NCBI RefSeq assembly: GCF_007655135.1
Contig: NC_045129.1
Coordinates: forward strand, 12,958,001 to 13,022,000
DNA from: Punica granatum
Taxonomy: Eukaryota; Streptophyta; Magnoliopsida; Myrtales; Lythraceae
Length of the DNA stretch: 64,000 nt
Direction: 5' to 3'
Shown: in pieces, positions 33,903-46,809 of the stretch
How positions within the stretch are numbered: the first letter of the stretch is position 1
How the letters are laid out: the number at the start of each line of letters is the position of its first letter
Notes under the pieces: model-generated
What the model was told of the DNA's origin: nothing
Seen by the model: only the letters and a program-made list of their open reading frames with translations
Databases searched by the model: none
Made by a program: the position numbers and the translations under genes

Positions 33903-34576
33903 GTCATGTCTGCTATGAAATGCCACAGAAGTTAGTAAGTTGAGAGGCAATATTATTATATGGAGATATTGCTTCCGTGTAGAAGAGAATACGGCTTATA
34001 CAGGAGCTCCTCATGGTTGATTTCTTGCATAAGCCGATTTATCTCTATCATCCATCCATATAATACCAAGGACCAAGTAATATTGCGCCTTCATGTAAAC
34101 GAATCTAATACCTAATATATGATTGAGTGTATGCAGCAAGTGTAAATAGTGATATCATCAACTCCTGCAGATTCGCCAATAACTGTAGATAGTATGTGTA
34201 TCTCTTCCAAAGCAGATTTGCTTACTTGGTTTGAAGAATATTTCTTTTTAAGTCCCAAATACTGCGGCATTTTTGGGTTGTAATAAGTCCCTTTCAAGAA
34301 TTACAAAGCCGCAGAGTGTCGCATTTTAATGTCAATGTGCTAGCGACATGCTTGATGCTATGGAAGGATACAAGTGCGAATTCTGAAACCAAATACTTTT
34401 TCATTTTCTTTAACAACATCCACAGGAAGTACAAGGATTACTAATCTGTCGTCTATAAATATCACAAGCCATCGATTTCTTTAAACCGGACATTAGAGAA
34501 GCTTGGGACATAGACTTAATACAAAAAATCAAAACACAATAGATTTATAGACTTCGATTTGTTTTCCCAAGGATGA
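33903..34576. other. Convergent 3' region between Ca2+-ATPase and MSR genes
   Basis: Both genes end here, so the 674 bases should hold two 3' UTRs. I see AT-rich sequence but no gene, repeat or RNA. Confidence 0.6.
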
Positions 34577-37494
34577 TCAGCAGAAACACGAATACGCCAG
34601 ATGGTTCTTCTTGGCCACGTAACTGGAGATAAATTCAGTAGGTGGTGCTGATGAATCCTTGATATTAGTGGGAACAAGAATCTGTGTCTTCCCAGAAGCG
34701 ATTCTTTTCCCAGCAACGTTAGCGTAGAACAGACCCGAGATTGCTGGTACAAAGACGTCACTCTGAGCACAGATATAGTAATCGATAACTTTTTCAAATT
34801 CTGAATTTTCAGATCCGAGGAACTTCGCCTTCTTGTCTGCAGGCACTATCCCCTCCTGCAATGAGTTCAGAGGCAAACCGAATTTCAGAAGCTTAAAAGT
34901 ATTTCTTTCAAGAATCTAAGGTCACATTTATTTTGAAAGAATAGTAATGTTTTGGAGTGAAATTGCAATATATCTCAGGATGAATTTAATAGAAATTCTC
35001 ACTCCATTCTCTTTACACTCATTAATGCCAACTGCGGCCTAAAGGAATGGTCGATGTTTGCGAGCTTGACATTGGGACGGGACTAACTGAAACCAATAAT
35101 TGACAACGGCCTAATTGAAGACAGGGAAAGAAGAGCCTCACCTTTGTATAGGTTTTGGGGAAGATATCTTTCAGGGCATTGAGGCTGTTATCCCACCTTG
35201 ACTGAGTCAAGTAGATTGTTGTATCTTTATCGAACCCAACCTTCTGCAAGAATTCAGCGATCTCTCGAGCACCATAACAGCTTCTACCTGTTTGGCAGCT
35301 CTTCTTTGAGAGCATCTCTACCCTTATATCCACAGCCAGAAACTGCCCATCGGACTTCCTACTGAGAGCCCTCAGACGCTCCACTATCGAATCGACCACT
35401 TCCTGAACCTCTGGCCGCAATTCCAGGGCAGAAAACATTGCCAAGCATGCGATTGAATCAGTTTCGCTCTTCTGGGTAGGTCCCCTCATGTTCACCGATG
35501 GAAAGTAAGTTGCCAGCCTGATGCTGCCCCTTTTCTTAAATATCGGTTCTACGTCCTTGATAACATGGTCTCGTGTGACTCTGTTGGGGACCTTCACGAC
35601 TGCAAGTGTCTCTGGCAAATCAGAAGGCTGCTGTCTCGCTATTTTCACCACCCCATTGAGGCTCCTTATGAATTTGTGCACATCATAAATATCTCCAAAA
35701 CTCCTAAAATGTTGTGAAATTTTTGTAAGTTTATATCGCTCTTGGAAAGAGAATGTAACATTTTTTCCGGACAAGAATGGTGATTTTGGATATTTATCCA
35801 GCAAGAAAGCTGAGCAAGTTAAATGCGAAAACTTTCTCTGGGCAAACAATATTGTCACAAGAATGGCATAAGCACTGACCTCTTATCGCCCACTTCGCTT
35901 CCACGAATATCTGGGAGTACCAGAGTGGCTCCCAAATGCCTTGCCGCTACTACAGCATCAGCAACCTGAACAAGCCATCCAGAAAAAAATGAATAACAGA
36001 AGCTCAGTAGGGAATGAAAAGAGGCAGAAAAGCGTGCAAATAATTAAATACAAAATTAATCAATAATCAATCAATTGAAGAATAAATAGAAGTAAAGTAG
36101 GATATTCATCCTAACCCTATTCAATTTAAGAATACTTTTTCTTATATTTTATGTATTGAAATAAAAAATAGAAAAATTGATGTAACAAAAGAACACTAAA
36201 TAAAGGAGCAATAACCAAATTCTTGTTCTATCAAGAGTGTTGATTATTGTTCCTTTACTTTCAAATCAAAAACTCGTATATTATTATTATTATTTTGTTT
36301 TTTGAGCACGAGTTTTTTTTTGTTGGTAAAAAAGGAAAGCAATGATAGAGAAAGAGCAGGAAGATATGTAGTTTATCAAGCATGAACCAACACGTTAAGT
36401 CACAAACGAGCCAAATTGTTGGATGCCCAAGCATGCCCGGGGTGGATAAGCAAGCCCACGACATATATGACGGGATCAGACTAGAATAAATTTAGGGCCT
36501 GGAAGCAATACCTGTGAGACGTGGTATTCAGGGCCGTTGGTTAGTGAAAAAGTGATGAAACCCTTTGAGTCATCTGAAGCTTCTGTCATAAAGAACAAGG
36601 ATAAGCATAGAGAGAGAACAACAAATTCATTTGGTACAAGAACCGGCTCAATAGAATGATATCTTAGAAAGTATATCCAACAATGAACAGCTGAAAATAA
36701 GGTACCCAAATTAGGATTACTCCAACATCGTTTCAGCTCTTCATCATCCTCCTTCCATGGGCCCACTGCATTTTTCCGGGTAACAGTAATGACATGTTCG
36801 CTGCTGTCATAAGTTGTGTCCTCTCGCACTCCAGGGAGCTTTTTCTTCAATTACACAAAAAGAAAGCATGAATACTTCTACAACTGAGAGATCTCACATT
36901 GTGATTTACACAAAGGAACTTACTTCAATGCAATCAACATTAAAACTGGAACCACCAATTGGTGTTGTAGCATTACCATTCTCTAATTTATGACCGACCC
37001 TTAACAACTGAGCAGATATACAACCAAACAAATGCTGAAAGAACAAATCTTTTACAAAGAATCTCCACAAGGCCGAAACTTTCCTTCAAAAATAGTACAT
37101 ATTTGATGCAATAATCAACATCTACCATCATACGCATCGCTGAATTCATCACCAGTTTACGAAATCAAGATGAAAAACCAAGAGCAGAACGAGGATAAGC
37201 AAGAATCTGGAAAAGGGTATACTCCAAGAACTAGATAGCATCACACAGGGTAAGCAAATGGGAATCTGCAATTTTCACCAAATCATAACCGATTATGAAT
37301 TGCAATGTAAACAAGTATGAGCAACAAAACTCAAAGGGTACAATTCAAGTCGGGAGCTGGAGCAAAACAAGAGTCCACAATTACAGACTTACTTCAGCAG
37401 AATCGAAATGCTCCCTCTTGATCATGTTCCCCAGCATCACGAACATGGTCACAGTCAGGATTCCTGCCACCACTTGTCTCAGATCAACACCCAT
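34577..37494 (-). CDS. MSR1: Mannan-synthesis-related protein, O-fucosyltransferase-like (GT106)
   Basis: Seven exons on the minus strand join in phase to 440 residues: 37393-37494, 36924-37007, 36706-36844, 36512-36582, 35880-35965, 35142-35703, 34577-34855. The product starts MGVDLRQVVAGILTVTMFVM, a type II signal-anchor typical of Golgi enzymes. It continues with the family motifs PGVREDTTYDSSEHVITVTR, WSNPN, FSLTNGPEYHVSQ, LGATLVLPDIRGS, GEIYDV-like FGDIYDVHKFI, RLATYFPSVNMR, FLAVDIRVE, IYLTQSRWDNSL, VFVPAISGLFYANVAG and a C-terminal AYSCFC. This matches Arabidopsis MSR1/MSR2, required for normal mannan (glucomannan) synthesis; whether it is a transferase itself is unsettled. It lies convergent to the Ca2+-ATPase gene, the same neighbour as in Arabidopsis. 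A CT/GA tract (37497-37528) sits just before the ATG in the 5' UTR. Confidence 0.93.
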
Positions 37495-39641
37495 CTCTCT
37501 CTCGCTCTCCCCTCTCTCTCTCTCTCTCGATGTGGAATTCTGTGTCTGTATGTACAGACGAGAATGGAGCAGAGAAGGCCAGTGAGAGAGTGAGGGCTGA
37601 ATGAAAGCCGCAACTTTGGGGCTATATAGCATGTGAGGGGGGAAGCTCTGCGCGGCCGCAAAAGGACAGAAATTAAGGAGCGTAAGTTCTTGCTGATTTA
37701 CAGGTAGCTGAAATCGAAAGCTGAACTAACCGCTGACAAAGCAAAGGAGAGTTACAGTGTGAGAGTGAGTGAGACCCTTTCTTTCACTTGCGCCGCCGAC
37801 AGTTTTCCTAGGAAAAACCAGCAAAACGGTTGGACTTGGGGTCGTCGGGACTTGAGACTGCTTCTTTTCATATTTGCCCTCAGAAAATCGTATTTTCTCA
37901 TTTTGGCCCCTCGAAGAATTGCAGTTTGACGAAATGCGTCCCGCGAAATGGGCTCAGCTGGGGCCCATTTCGAGTGGGTGGACCAAAGAATGGGCCTGTC
38001 GCATTATTCAATTTTTTCTTTGTCTTTTTTCCGATACGTATCCTCAACTTACTAACCGAGATCAATTCTCGCTCGGCGTGGAGTTATCTTATTTGGGGCA
38101 TTTTGAATCACTGAACTGCGAGTAAATTTTTTAATGTAGATTGCGCGTTAGATCTGTTTTCTTCGCATGAAAAGTCATTTTTTTTTCTATACATAAATTG
38201 CAACGCTGGAATATTATCATTTCTATAAGTTGTCTTGAAGCATCAAACCCGTCTTCGTCTTTTTCCGTGGAGGTACAAAAATCTTCGAAACTTGAGATCC
38301 GGTCCGCTGAAATTTTATTCAAAATACACCCCTCAAGTTTTCCATTGTTGTAACTTCCGCCCAATAATCCAAAACTCTTTTGCGGATTGGTATGGACGAA
38401 ATAATAATGCATTCTTGAACACGCTCCTCAATTTGCCCTTCGTATCCAAGGTAGGTAGCCGACTTAAAAATCCTAAGCATAGTAATTCTTTATCACCTCG
38501 CCGCCAAAAACTAGCCATGACTCGCAGTGCCTGCTGTTGTTAGATTGTGGCCAGGTCAAGGCCAGGGACGCCTAAGCCATGGTTGAGGAGCGCATGGTTG
38601 AGGATGCTCGTGCCTTTAGTGGATCTCTACCAGCCATCCATGCCGGTGATAACCGGCTAAGGCAACCTTTTCTTGTCCAAAATTTATATTTCCTCTTTTC
38701 AAAATCCACAATTTTATTTATTTAATTTTTTCCGACGCATACAATATGGCTTCCGAAAGTCCAATGGATTCCGACTAATTCGGTTTGGCCAACTAAATTA
38801 TAAAACTCTCATAGCGTTCATTTTCTCCATTCACAAGATTCAAACACACGATCTTATTTAAGGATAATAAATGCTAAATTATTTGAACCAATCCATATTA
38901 GTTTTCTTTGTTCATTTGAAAAGCATAATTCAGCGGTGTTATCAAATGGGTAAAGCATAATTAAGGAGTAGTTCTAAAAATTGGACAAAAGTGCATAAAA
39001 AGGTTAAATATGCTTCATGGACAACACGATTTCGATATTCAAATTAGAATATATCTCATATAATAGACTATTGCGAATACTTGTTGATCTGTTTACCGTT
39101 TGCCCAAAAAAAAGACGAAGTGGAATAGAAATGAACAATTAGTACCTAATCAAAGTCAACGATAGGTTGCGTGAAGTCATCCCTCTTCCTTCACAAGTAT
39201 GCAAAGTCCCTATAGATGAATATGAACTCCTGACTTCATTTTCTGGATGATTATATTGGTTTTATTTGGGATAATCCTAGTGAAATTAGTATCATTCTAT
39301 CGTGACACTGAATCATAATAATCTTTTTTTTTTCACCCGATAATATTACTGAATCATGTAAAAGTGAAAATCCTATGGTAAATAATAAAGGGTCATATTC
39401 GTTAGATAATCAATAAATTATTTATCCATGCATCGATAATTTCAATTTAATCGTTTAAAATTTGAGAATAATTTTTAAAAGGAACTCGAGCATTTGTTTC
39501 ATTTATATGTGTATTCATCCTTTGAATTTAATCTTTTCTAGAGAGTCAACGGTTTATTTTGTCTCTGTCTTCATTTTGTCCCCATCTGGAAGGTTCAGAG
39601 TCTTCAAACCCAGCCAAGGGAGAGCCTCCTTTCTCACAGAA
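37495..39641. promoter_or_regulatory. Shared divergent upstream region (MSR / DC1)
   Basis: 2.1 kb between the MSR start (minus) and the DC1 start (plus). The 37.5-37.8 kb part contains the MSR 5' UTR with the CT/GA tract. 38.1-38.9 kb holds low-complexity and dispersed-repeat-like sequence, and 39.0-39.5 kb is AT-rich. No supported gene or RNA. Confidence 0.45.
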
Positions 39642-40898
39642 ATGGAAATTGAACATTGGAGCCACCAACATCCCTTGGCCCTCGGCAGCTACGCAGCCGT
39701 CGAAGACGACGGCCCGACCTCGAGACCTGAATCCGGAAAATCGGATCAAGAAGCGCCGCCCAAATGTTATGGCTGTGACCAATCCATCACAGGCCAATTC
39801 TATGCCTGCGAAAGCTGCAACTTCCACCTCCACAAGCCCTGCGCCGACCTCCCCTCCGATCAGCTCCGGCACCCCTACCACCCTCCCCACGCCCTCACCC
39901 TCCGAGTCGCCTGGAGGCAGCACAACTGCACCTTCTGCCACTCCCCGATCCTCGGCTTCAACTACTGCTGCGACAGCTGCAAGTTCTACCTCGACTCGCG
40001 ATGCGCTTCGGTGCATTCCACTATTAAGTACGAGGACCGCGGTCACCTGTACTTCCTCAGAGAGAATGAGCCCAACACGATCTTCCACTGCAATATGTGC
40101 AACGATTACGGAGGGGACACTCACCTGTTTCAGTGCGTGGTCCCGTCCTGCTTCAAATCATTCCACTTCCATTGCGCCCCTCTGCCGTTCCCAAAGGTGA
40201 TCAAGTCCGAGTGCCACTTCCACCCCGTGACTTACGTGAAGTCTTATCTGCAACATTGGCATGATGACCAGTACTGCGATGCGTGCGAGAACCCGAGGAA
40301 CCCCAAGCTCCCGGTATACTACTGCGCCGAGTGCGACTTTGCTGCACATATTAGCTGCACAGTCAAAGAGGTATTCGTAGTTAGTTAATTCTCCTGTTTA
40401 CATATTGCAATCATGATAGTACATTTTCGTCGAAAATCTTGTTCTCGCCAGCAGATATTGAACATCCTAGGAATACTCGTCACTTAATTCATAATCCAAA
40501 CGAGACAAGAAATCAAAATAAAAAAAGAAACGTTTGGTTTAATAAGATCGGTACTCCGATAAAACGGTTCTTATTTTGTTGAGTGTTCATCCCCTTGTGA
40601 AGCATTATCTCTGGATTATACTTGGTGATGGTTTCTTGAACGTCAGGTTCTGCCGTCCATTCTCGAAGAGTATGAAAAGGATGCTAAGGTCAGAGAAGAC
40701 CTCACAAAAGATGCGAGGCTGCAGAGGATCGATAGGAGGATCTCGGATGCCCGATATGAGGAAAAGCGCTTAGCTGCAGAACTGGAGAAGATAGCAGCGA
40801 GGCTGGAGGTGCTACGGGAAAATCGTGCGGAGTACATCTCATCCACTTCGCCCGAACTTGCTGAGAGCTCAACATCAGCTCCGCCTTCAGCACAATAG
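39642..40898 (+). CDS. DC1-domain (Cys/His-rich C1) protein with C-terminal coiled coil
   Basis: Two exons (39642-40370 and 40647-40898; GT-AG; phase 0) encode 326 residues. Exon 1 has about three to four DC1-type zinc modules: HWSHQHPLAL and CYGCDQSITGQFYACESCNF with HKPCADLP; HALTLRV with CTFCHSPILGFNYCCDSCKF; FHCNMCNDYGG with SCFKSFHFHC; CDACENPRNP with YYCAECDFAAHISC. Exon 2 encodes an 83-residue, highly charged helix (residues about 250-315, EYEKDAKVREDLTKDARLQ... RLAAELEKIAARLEVL) with heptad-like spacing. DC1 proteins are plant-specific and are proposed to bind zinc, with some linked to lipid or redox signalling and defence; the substrate is unknown. The ATG at 39642 starts at the first zinc module; an upstream in-frame ATG at 39462 lies in AT-rich leader sequence. 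A nonsense-mutated tandem copy follows. Confidence 0.88.
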
Positions 40899-41548
40899 AG
40901 ACGTTTTCTAGTGTGTGACACTATCTGTATACGGTTTGGTAGCAGAGCAAGACAAATATACTTGCCTTCTTGATTAGTATCTGATCGTAAACTTTGGCCT
41001 CAAATTGCAGCCATACGCTGCTATTTGTATTCAATATTGAACAATGGAAAACAACAACTCTCCAGTTATCCATTTCTCTCTTTCGAAAACAGAATTCGAT
41101 CACCAAATTGTAAGTCAAGTTTGTCGACTGTAAGGCGGTACCATTCGCCCCGTGAAAGTAATAAAGAGGCTTCTAGGCAGTGATACTCGACCTCGAATTG
41201 GCATCCATCATTTTTTTTCGGTAGTAAAAAGGAGGCATAGAGCCTGAGGATTACAACAGAGGATTGGCATCCGTCATTAGAAATTGCCATACCCCTTATT
41301 TACCATTTCGCTTTCCTCGAATGAAACAAAGTGAATTCGGAGAAAATCAATAATTCGAAATCAAAGTCAACGATACATTGTCATGAACTTATATCCTCTT
41401 CATTCACAATGAATTGTTTGACTTTGACTAGCTCAGTCCATTGAACATAAATATATTATATACATATTTTTTTCCCCTTTTTTTTCTGGCTGAAGAATAA
41501 AGTCATTGTGAGATCATCTAACGGGGACGACGACCGCCTCTCAAAGAT
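40899..41548. other. Spacer between DC1 gene and its pseudogene copy
   Basis: 650 bases of 3' UTR and AT-rich spacer. The stretch before 41549 resembles the leader of the intact gene only loosely. No gene seen. Confidence 0.5.
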
Positions 41549-43188
41549 ATGGAGTTGGAGCATTGAAGCCACCAGCACCCCTTAACCCTCTGCAGCTACA
41601 CCACCGACTGCGAAGATAATGACCGGACACCGAAACCTGGACAACCTCAATGCTATGGCTGCAGCAAACCAATCGACGGGTCCGGACGGTCCAACCAATT
41701 CTATGCCTGCAAGAGCTGCAACTTCTGCCTCCACAAGCCCTGCGCCGACCTCCCTCGCGATCAGCTCCAGCATCCCTACCACCCTTCCCATCCTCTCACC
41801 ATCAGAGTCGCACAATGGAAGCACAGATGCACCTTTTGCCACTCTTATATCCTCGGCTTCAACCTCTGCTGCGACCCCTGTGGATTCTACCTTGACTCGC
41901 ACTGTGCTACGGGGCACTCCACGACCAAGTACGAGGATGCAGGCCACATGTTTTTCCTAACGGAGGCAAAGCAATTTACGTATTACCCTTGCCACATATG
42001 CAATGACCACGGCTGGGACACTCACCTCTTCAAGTGTGTGGTGCCATACTGATTTCAGTCGTTCCACTTTCACTGTGGCCCGCTGCTGTTCCCGAAGGCG
42101 ATCAACTCTGCGTGCCACATCCATGCCTTGAGTCTCATGGCTTCTTATGTGCAGCAGTGGGCGAACAAGCAGTACTGTGACATATCCGAGAAAATGAGGA
42201 ATCCCAAGCACCCCGTGTACTGCTGCATAGAGTGCGGCTTTGTTGCTCATGTTAGTTGCACACTCAATGAGGTATGTGCGGCCGGTTTACCCTTCTGCTG
42301 TTCTGTTTTTCTATTTTCAGGAAAGTGTTTCTGGCTATGGCTATCGGAAGAACATGCATATGATATCCCATCTTTCATTTTGGTTTGGAACACCATTAGA
42401 CAAGTCGTAGTTGTACTAGAAACCAGACATGATCTTATGATAATGTCCACGAGCCTTGGTTTGGGCATTTCTGGTGAACACCAATGATGGTGGCCAGTGG
42501 TTGATACGCATGACATGGGCTCTGCTAATTTCTCCCAGAATCCTCCAAGCCATCTATGATGATGGTACATAAGCTGTAAATTCTCAACATTCCAGGAAAT
42601 TTATTGCATGTGAGTAGAAACAAGTTTGTGAGATATACTGGATGGAGGGTCAATCATTTTTCCATCCTCTTGTCACATTTCAATGTTCTTAGTACATATT
42701 TGGGTTTTTTTATCTTGGTACCGAAGCTATATATATATATATATATATATATGTATGCATCATTGCTCTCTTGTTATACTCGGTTCCGGTCCGTGTAAAA
42801 ACATATGATTCCTATGCAAAAGATTGTTCCATGATTCCACATCAGAATTGTTTGCGAAGCTTTGCACTTCCTTCCCTTGATTCATAGTTATATAGGTAAT
42901 TTGATATCGGGTTGAAGATTTCTTGAACATCAGGTATTGCCGTCAGTTATTGAAGAGTACGAAAAGGAAGCTAAGCTCAGAGAAAACCTCAAGCATGATC
43001 TGGGCCTCCAGAGGATAAATATGAGGATTCAGGATGATCGAGATGAGGAAGAGCGCTTAGTTGCAGAACTGGAGAAGATAACAGCGAGGCTAGACATACT
43101 AAAGGTGAATCGTGCCGAATATGTCGCATCCTTATTGCCCGAACTTAACTGTGCTGATTGCTCCACTACGATGCAGCCTTCGGCATAG
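41549..43188 (+). pseudogene. DC1-domain tandem copy with two in-frame TGA codons
   Basis: The exon structure is identical to its intact neighbour: exon 1 41549-42271 (241 codons, no frameshift) and exon 2 42934-43188 (84 residues plus stop), with GT-AG sites retained. Two TGA codons interrupt exon 1. The one at 41564-41566 replaces the Trp in EHWSHQHP and the one at 42050-42052 replaces the zinc-ligand Cys of VVPSC. The other DC1 motifs remain (CYGC, FYACKSCNFCLHKPCAD, CTFCHS, GFNLCCDPCGFYLD), as does the coiled-coil exon. One more ligand site is changed (CDISEK for CDACEN). Retention of length and splice sites suggests recent inactivation. Confidence 0.85.
42728..42752. repeat. (TA)n microsatellite
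   Basis: Pure TA run in the intron of the DC1 pseudogene. Confidence 0.92.
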
Positions 43189-44645
43189 TAGTTACATCTG
43201 CAAGTGCATACAACGATTTGTATTTGGTTATATGACATACTAGCAATTTTTAGGACCTTATCATACGATTCACCCATAAAATTTTGTGTCATTCCAAGTG
43301 ATCTTTGTTTGGTACCAGAAAACTGTCAAGCGATAGAACTGACTATTGTATGCATGTCAAATTCGAAAATTTGCTTTACGGGTCTCAGTCAATGAGAAGG
43401 CATCTCATACCTTCATTGTACCACATGGTTAGTGTAACAGACAAAAACTGAACCGTGTAATCAGTGCATAATCATGTGGTTTAATGGTAACTGCGGGGAA
43501 TTAGACATTATCCTATCGACTGCTGCACCCGTACATGGCAAATGAAACGTAATACTTTTGGTCTTAGTCAATGGATATAAAATATGTATCCTATCCATTT
43601 GTGCAGATGTATATACAGATGGTCGACAAGGTTGATATTGGACTTTTTGTGTTTTCCCAACTTTGTTCATATTGAACGATAAACCCGCTGGGCCTAATTC
43701 TACAAAATTGAACTTTCCATACAATTTCCTAAGTAAGCACATATTCGTCAGTCCATAACTGCTTGAAGAGTCATTGTTACAGTTTCACCAAGCCAGTTAT
43801 ATCGCAACGAACTCGAGTTCTCTTAATTATTGAAGTAGCTACGATTTCCACTGTGAGGTCAAGCCGGCATATGTATCTTATAATGCAACAACTATCAAGA
43901 TTCCGGTCGAGACAGGCATCAACTCCAGTAGGTGATCCCTGCAGCATGCCCCCCCCCGTTCATCCATTTTCTATTGCAGTATGATTTGTTTTCCAGAAAA
44001 CTTTCTTTTCTTTTTTGATAGATCAGAAAAAAAATCTATCAGGTCTCGATACAACCAATATAGATCGAGAGATCTTAAAAGCGTATAACTACTCAAGGAG
44101 AGATGAGAATGGATAGATTATAATGCTACTCTCATATATAAAGACTCCACGAATAAACTCTATATATGTGCTCCTATCTTAGCATGTGACACAAGAAATT
44201 ATGGAATCTGTTGATCTTTAGCTCTTCATTTGAATTATTGTCCCCGAAGAGAGGACGATCACTCATGTGAATCATGACGCTTGGTGATCAGATGCTATTC
44301 TAGTTAATTTGCATGTACCTTGACTAATTCACCTTTTCGGAAGATCCAAATGCAGTCCATCCACACTCGGCCTATGGGATTTTCTGAACGATCCTGTTGC
44401 CTAACTCAATGAGAAATTGAACCTTGATAGGCAGCTGTTGCCTATTGAAGATTTGTAATTCAAAGAAATGGGGAATGTTGAGAAAACATATTGCAACTCT
44501 AATCCAAAAAGTAACATTTTATCATTAACGGAAATAACAGAACATTGAATCCACTAGATGGGTGTAAAACACTAGGTTCTGTTCGATTGTCGGGTTAGGA
44601 CAAAAACAGAATTGGGATGGGATGTGATGAAATTTGAAATATCTA
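43189..44645. other. Intergenic region, no gene recognised
   Basis: AT-rich with a short C run near 43950. No reading frame has family-like motifs. The segment near 44575-44640 ('gggttaggacaaaaacagaa') may be one end of an older repeat whose other end lies near 46260. Confidence 0.45.
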
Positions 44646-45484
44646 AATATTTAATATAAGAGTTTATTCCGGCGATACTCCTATGAATTGTTAAAAAGAT
44701 AGTGACACCCACTCCTTTCAAAATGGACACCCGTCACTCCTCATTTTGCTGACGTGGCACTGCCACCATAAAAGAGTACCTGTCATCGGCACACTTCATA
44801 AACCGCCCTCATTGACAGTCCCGAATTTGATAAAAAAGAGAAAAAAAAAAAAGCGAGATTTACGAACCCAGAAGCTAATCACCCATAATTAACCTATTCG
44901 TCTACTTCCTCAAGCAATTCAGCACTTGCTGGCTATGTTACAATATTGTATTGATTCTGCAGAAGCACCGGCTAGATATATAATCGAGAAATACAGCACC
45001 ACAAGTATGAAATCCTTTGAATTTTTGGCCGAAATGTCAACAGAGAAGCATCGACAATCTTGCAATGATACCTTCGAAAATGGATCGGTAGAAACTCTCC
45101 AGGCGATTGATTATTACCTGCATAAATGACTACGGTAGAATCTCTTGGTGATTGAGATTGGACATGGGGCTTTTGCTCGAGCAAGAAGACGAACAATGTG
45201 ATTATGGGTCATTAGCTTCTGGGTTCGAAAATCCCTTTTCTTTCTTTCTTCAAAAGCAAAAAAGAAGAAGAAGAAGAAGAAGAAGAAGAAGAAGAAAGGT
45301 TGGTCAATCGGGTCAGCTTATGGAGCGTGGTGAAATGGCAGCCACGTGGTGATAATTCTTCTCTTTTATTGGTGGTAGTGCCACGTCAGTAAAATGGAAT
45401 GGTGTGTGTCTTATTTTAAAAGGAGAGATGCAATTGTCCTTTTAACGAATCATAGGGGTATAGCTGGAATTAATCTTTAATATT
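44646..45484. mobile_element. Second fold-back element (MULE-like)
   Basis: The left arm 44646-44890 and right arm 45201-45484 are inverted copies. Shared blocks are 'gctgacgtggcactgccacc' (left) with ctgacgtggcactaccacc (right, reverse complement), ataaaagag, and 'tagcttctgggttcg'. The 310-base centre (44891-45200) differs from the arms and contains a short reading (44926-45129) with no recognised domain. No clean target-site duplication was found, so the ends are approximate. It is not related in sequence to the fold-back at 23095. Confidence 0.68.
45260..45297. repeat. (AAG)n microsatellite
   Basis: Run of AAG trinucleotides inside the right arm of the fold-back element. Confidence 0.94.
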
Positions 45485-46809
45485 GATCATGTATTTGTGA
45501 TAGGCCAGGACTTGAAAATGTGATATGTGAAAAGGAAATGGCAAAAGTGCCAATATAGTTGTTTTCTAAAACTTTTTTTAAAGAAAACTAATTTTTGAAA
45601 TTGAAAAAAGGGAACATTCGGACAACACCGTCCTAGGGCAATAGTGGTCGGACGCCGATCACCATCACCTCGGCAACGTCGCCATCAATCATGTAGCTAA
45701 CATTAGACCATCACCGCCTTGAAATCATCCCATGTCTCCCTCTTGTTCTAAGAGAGAAGTGCGAGATGCACGATGGTAGCCCGATGCCGGCTACCACCAC
45801 GCTAATCAAGGTTGTCGGCGACCCTAGAGGTCACCGATAATTTTGATTAGGTGGCAGTGGTCAGCATTGGGCCACTACCTCTCATCTCTCTCTACGAACA
45901 AAATAGAGATTGTGGAAGATTTCATAGTGATCGTGCCTTGATGCCTGCCACTACCGCCTAGTCAAGGTCAACAACAACCTCTTGGGATGTCGGCGACCTC
46001 GCCAGTGTGATGGTGGCCGGCATAGGGAAACCACCGTCCCTCTCCATTCTTCTCCACCGTTTTCCCGTCCATGGCAATTTTCAAAATTTAACACTAAAGC
46101 AGGGGTATCTTGATCCTTACAATACTAATTAAATCCAAATCCAAGTTTATCCCACCTCTCCCATGGGATTAGTTGCTCAATATTTATATCCTCCCATATC
46201 CAATCCTAATTCCCATCCCATCGCTTCCAGATGTCATATTAGGATTCTAATCCGGCTCACCAAACATGGCTTTAGGATAATAATTAGGATAGGATGGTAA
46301 TTTCAAAATTGTAAAATGGTCCTCCTGTGAAGAAAAAAGGCGATAGATATGGACTCTGAGGCTGCGAATAGTTGGGCCTAGTTTTAGACCGAACGGGCCC
46401 ATGAGCCCAAGTCCACTTTCCTCGCGAGGCCCACTCAACAATGGGCCGACCCGTGGAGACCGACATTGACCCGACCCGGGTAAAACCCGTACCCGCTCAT
46501 CCATCTTCCCTGCCGCTGAATTTCCCTTCCCTTCTGATCTGTTACTGCTCTGCATCTTCCTTGAATGAAATTTCAGATCTACTCCTTCCTTCCTTACACT
46601 GCTCTCACCACACTCCGCCAACCCACCCCACCCACCATTCCCGTTCTCTTCCAGATGCAGAGAGGAAGTGAGAGGCATTAAAGCTCCGACCTTCTGAATT
46701 CCCCCTCGATCGATCGGATCCGCTTCCTCAGTCGGCGAACCCCTGCTCCTCCATTTCCGATTTCCCCGATTGAAGCTGATAGCTTCCTGCTGAGATCGCC
46801 GCCGTCAAG
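45485..46809. promoter_or_regulatory. Repeat-derived spacer and beta-COP upstream region
   Basis: 45600-46080 is GC-richer and repetitive ('accaccgcc'-like and 'gtcggcgacc' motifs in both orientations) with no intact frame. 46100-46270 is a run of related ATCC-rich motifs, possibly the end of an old repeat. 46400-46809 is pyrimidine-rich and should contain the beta-COP promoter and 5' UTR. Confidence 0.4.

Noticed and set aside
39546..40200. Long Ser/Thr-rich plus-strand frame and Val/Glu-rich minus-strand frame over the DC1 gene
   Set aside because: Both are shadows of the Cys/His-rich DC1 frame, which has the zinc-ligand pattern and matches its tandem copy.
42050..42052. TGA codon at a cysteine position in the DC1 copy as possible selenocysteine or readthrough
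   Set aside because: Flowering plants lack selenocysteine insertion, and a second TGA at a tryptophan codon shows ordinary decay.
45213..45235. tRNA-like 'gggttcgaaaatccc' motif
   Set aside because: There is no A box or cloverleaf around it, and it lies in the fold-back arm, with an inverted copy in the other arm.
44575..46268. Outer pair of inverted repeats enclosing the second fold-back element
   Set aside because: The similarity between 'gggttaggacaaaaacagaa' and the reverse complement near 46240 is weak and broken; it may be a chance match of GGAT-rich sequence.
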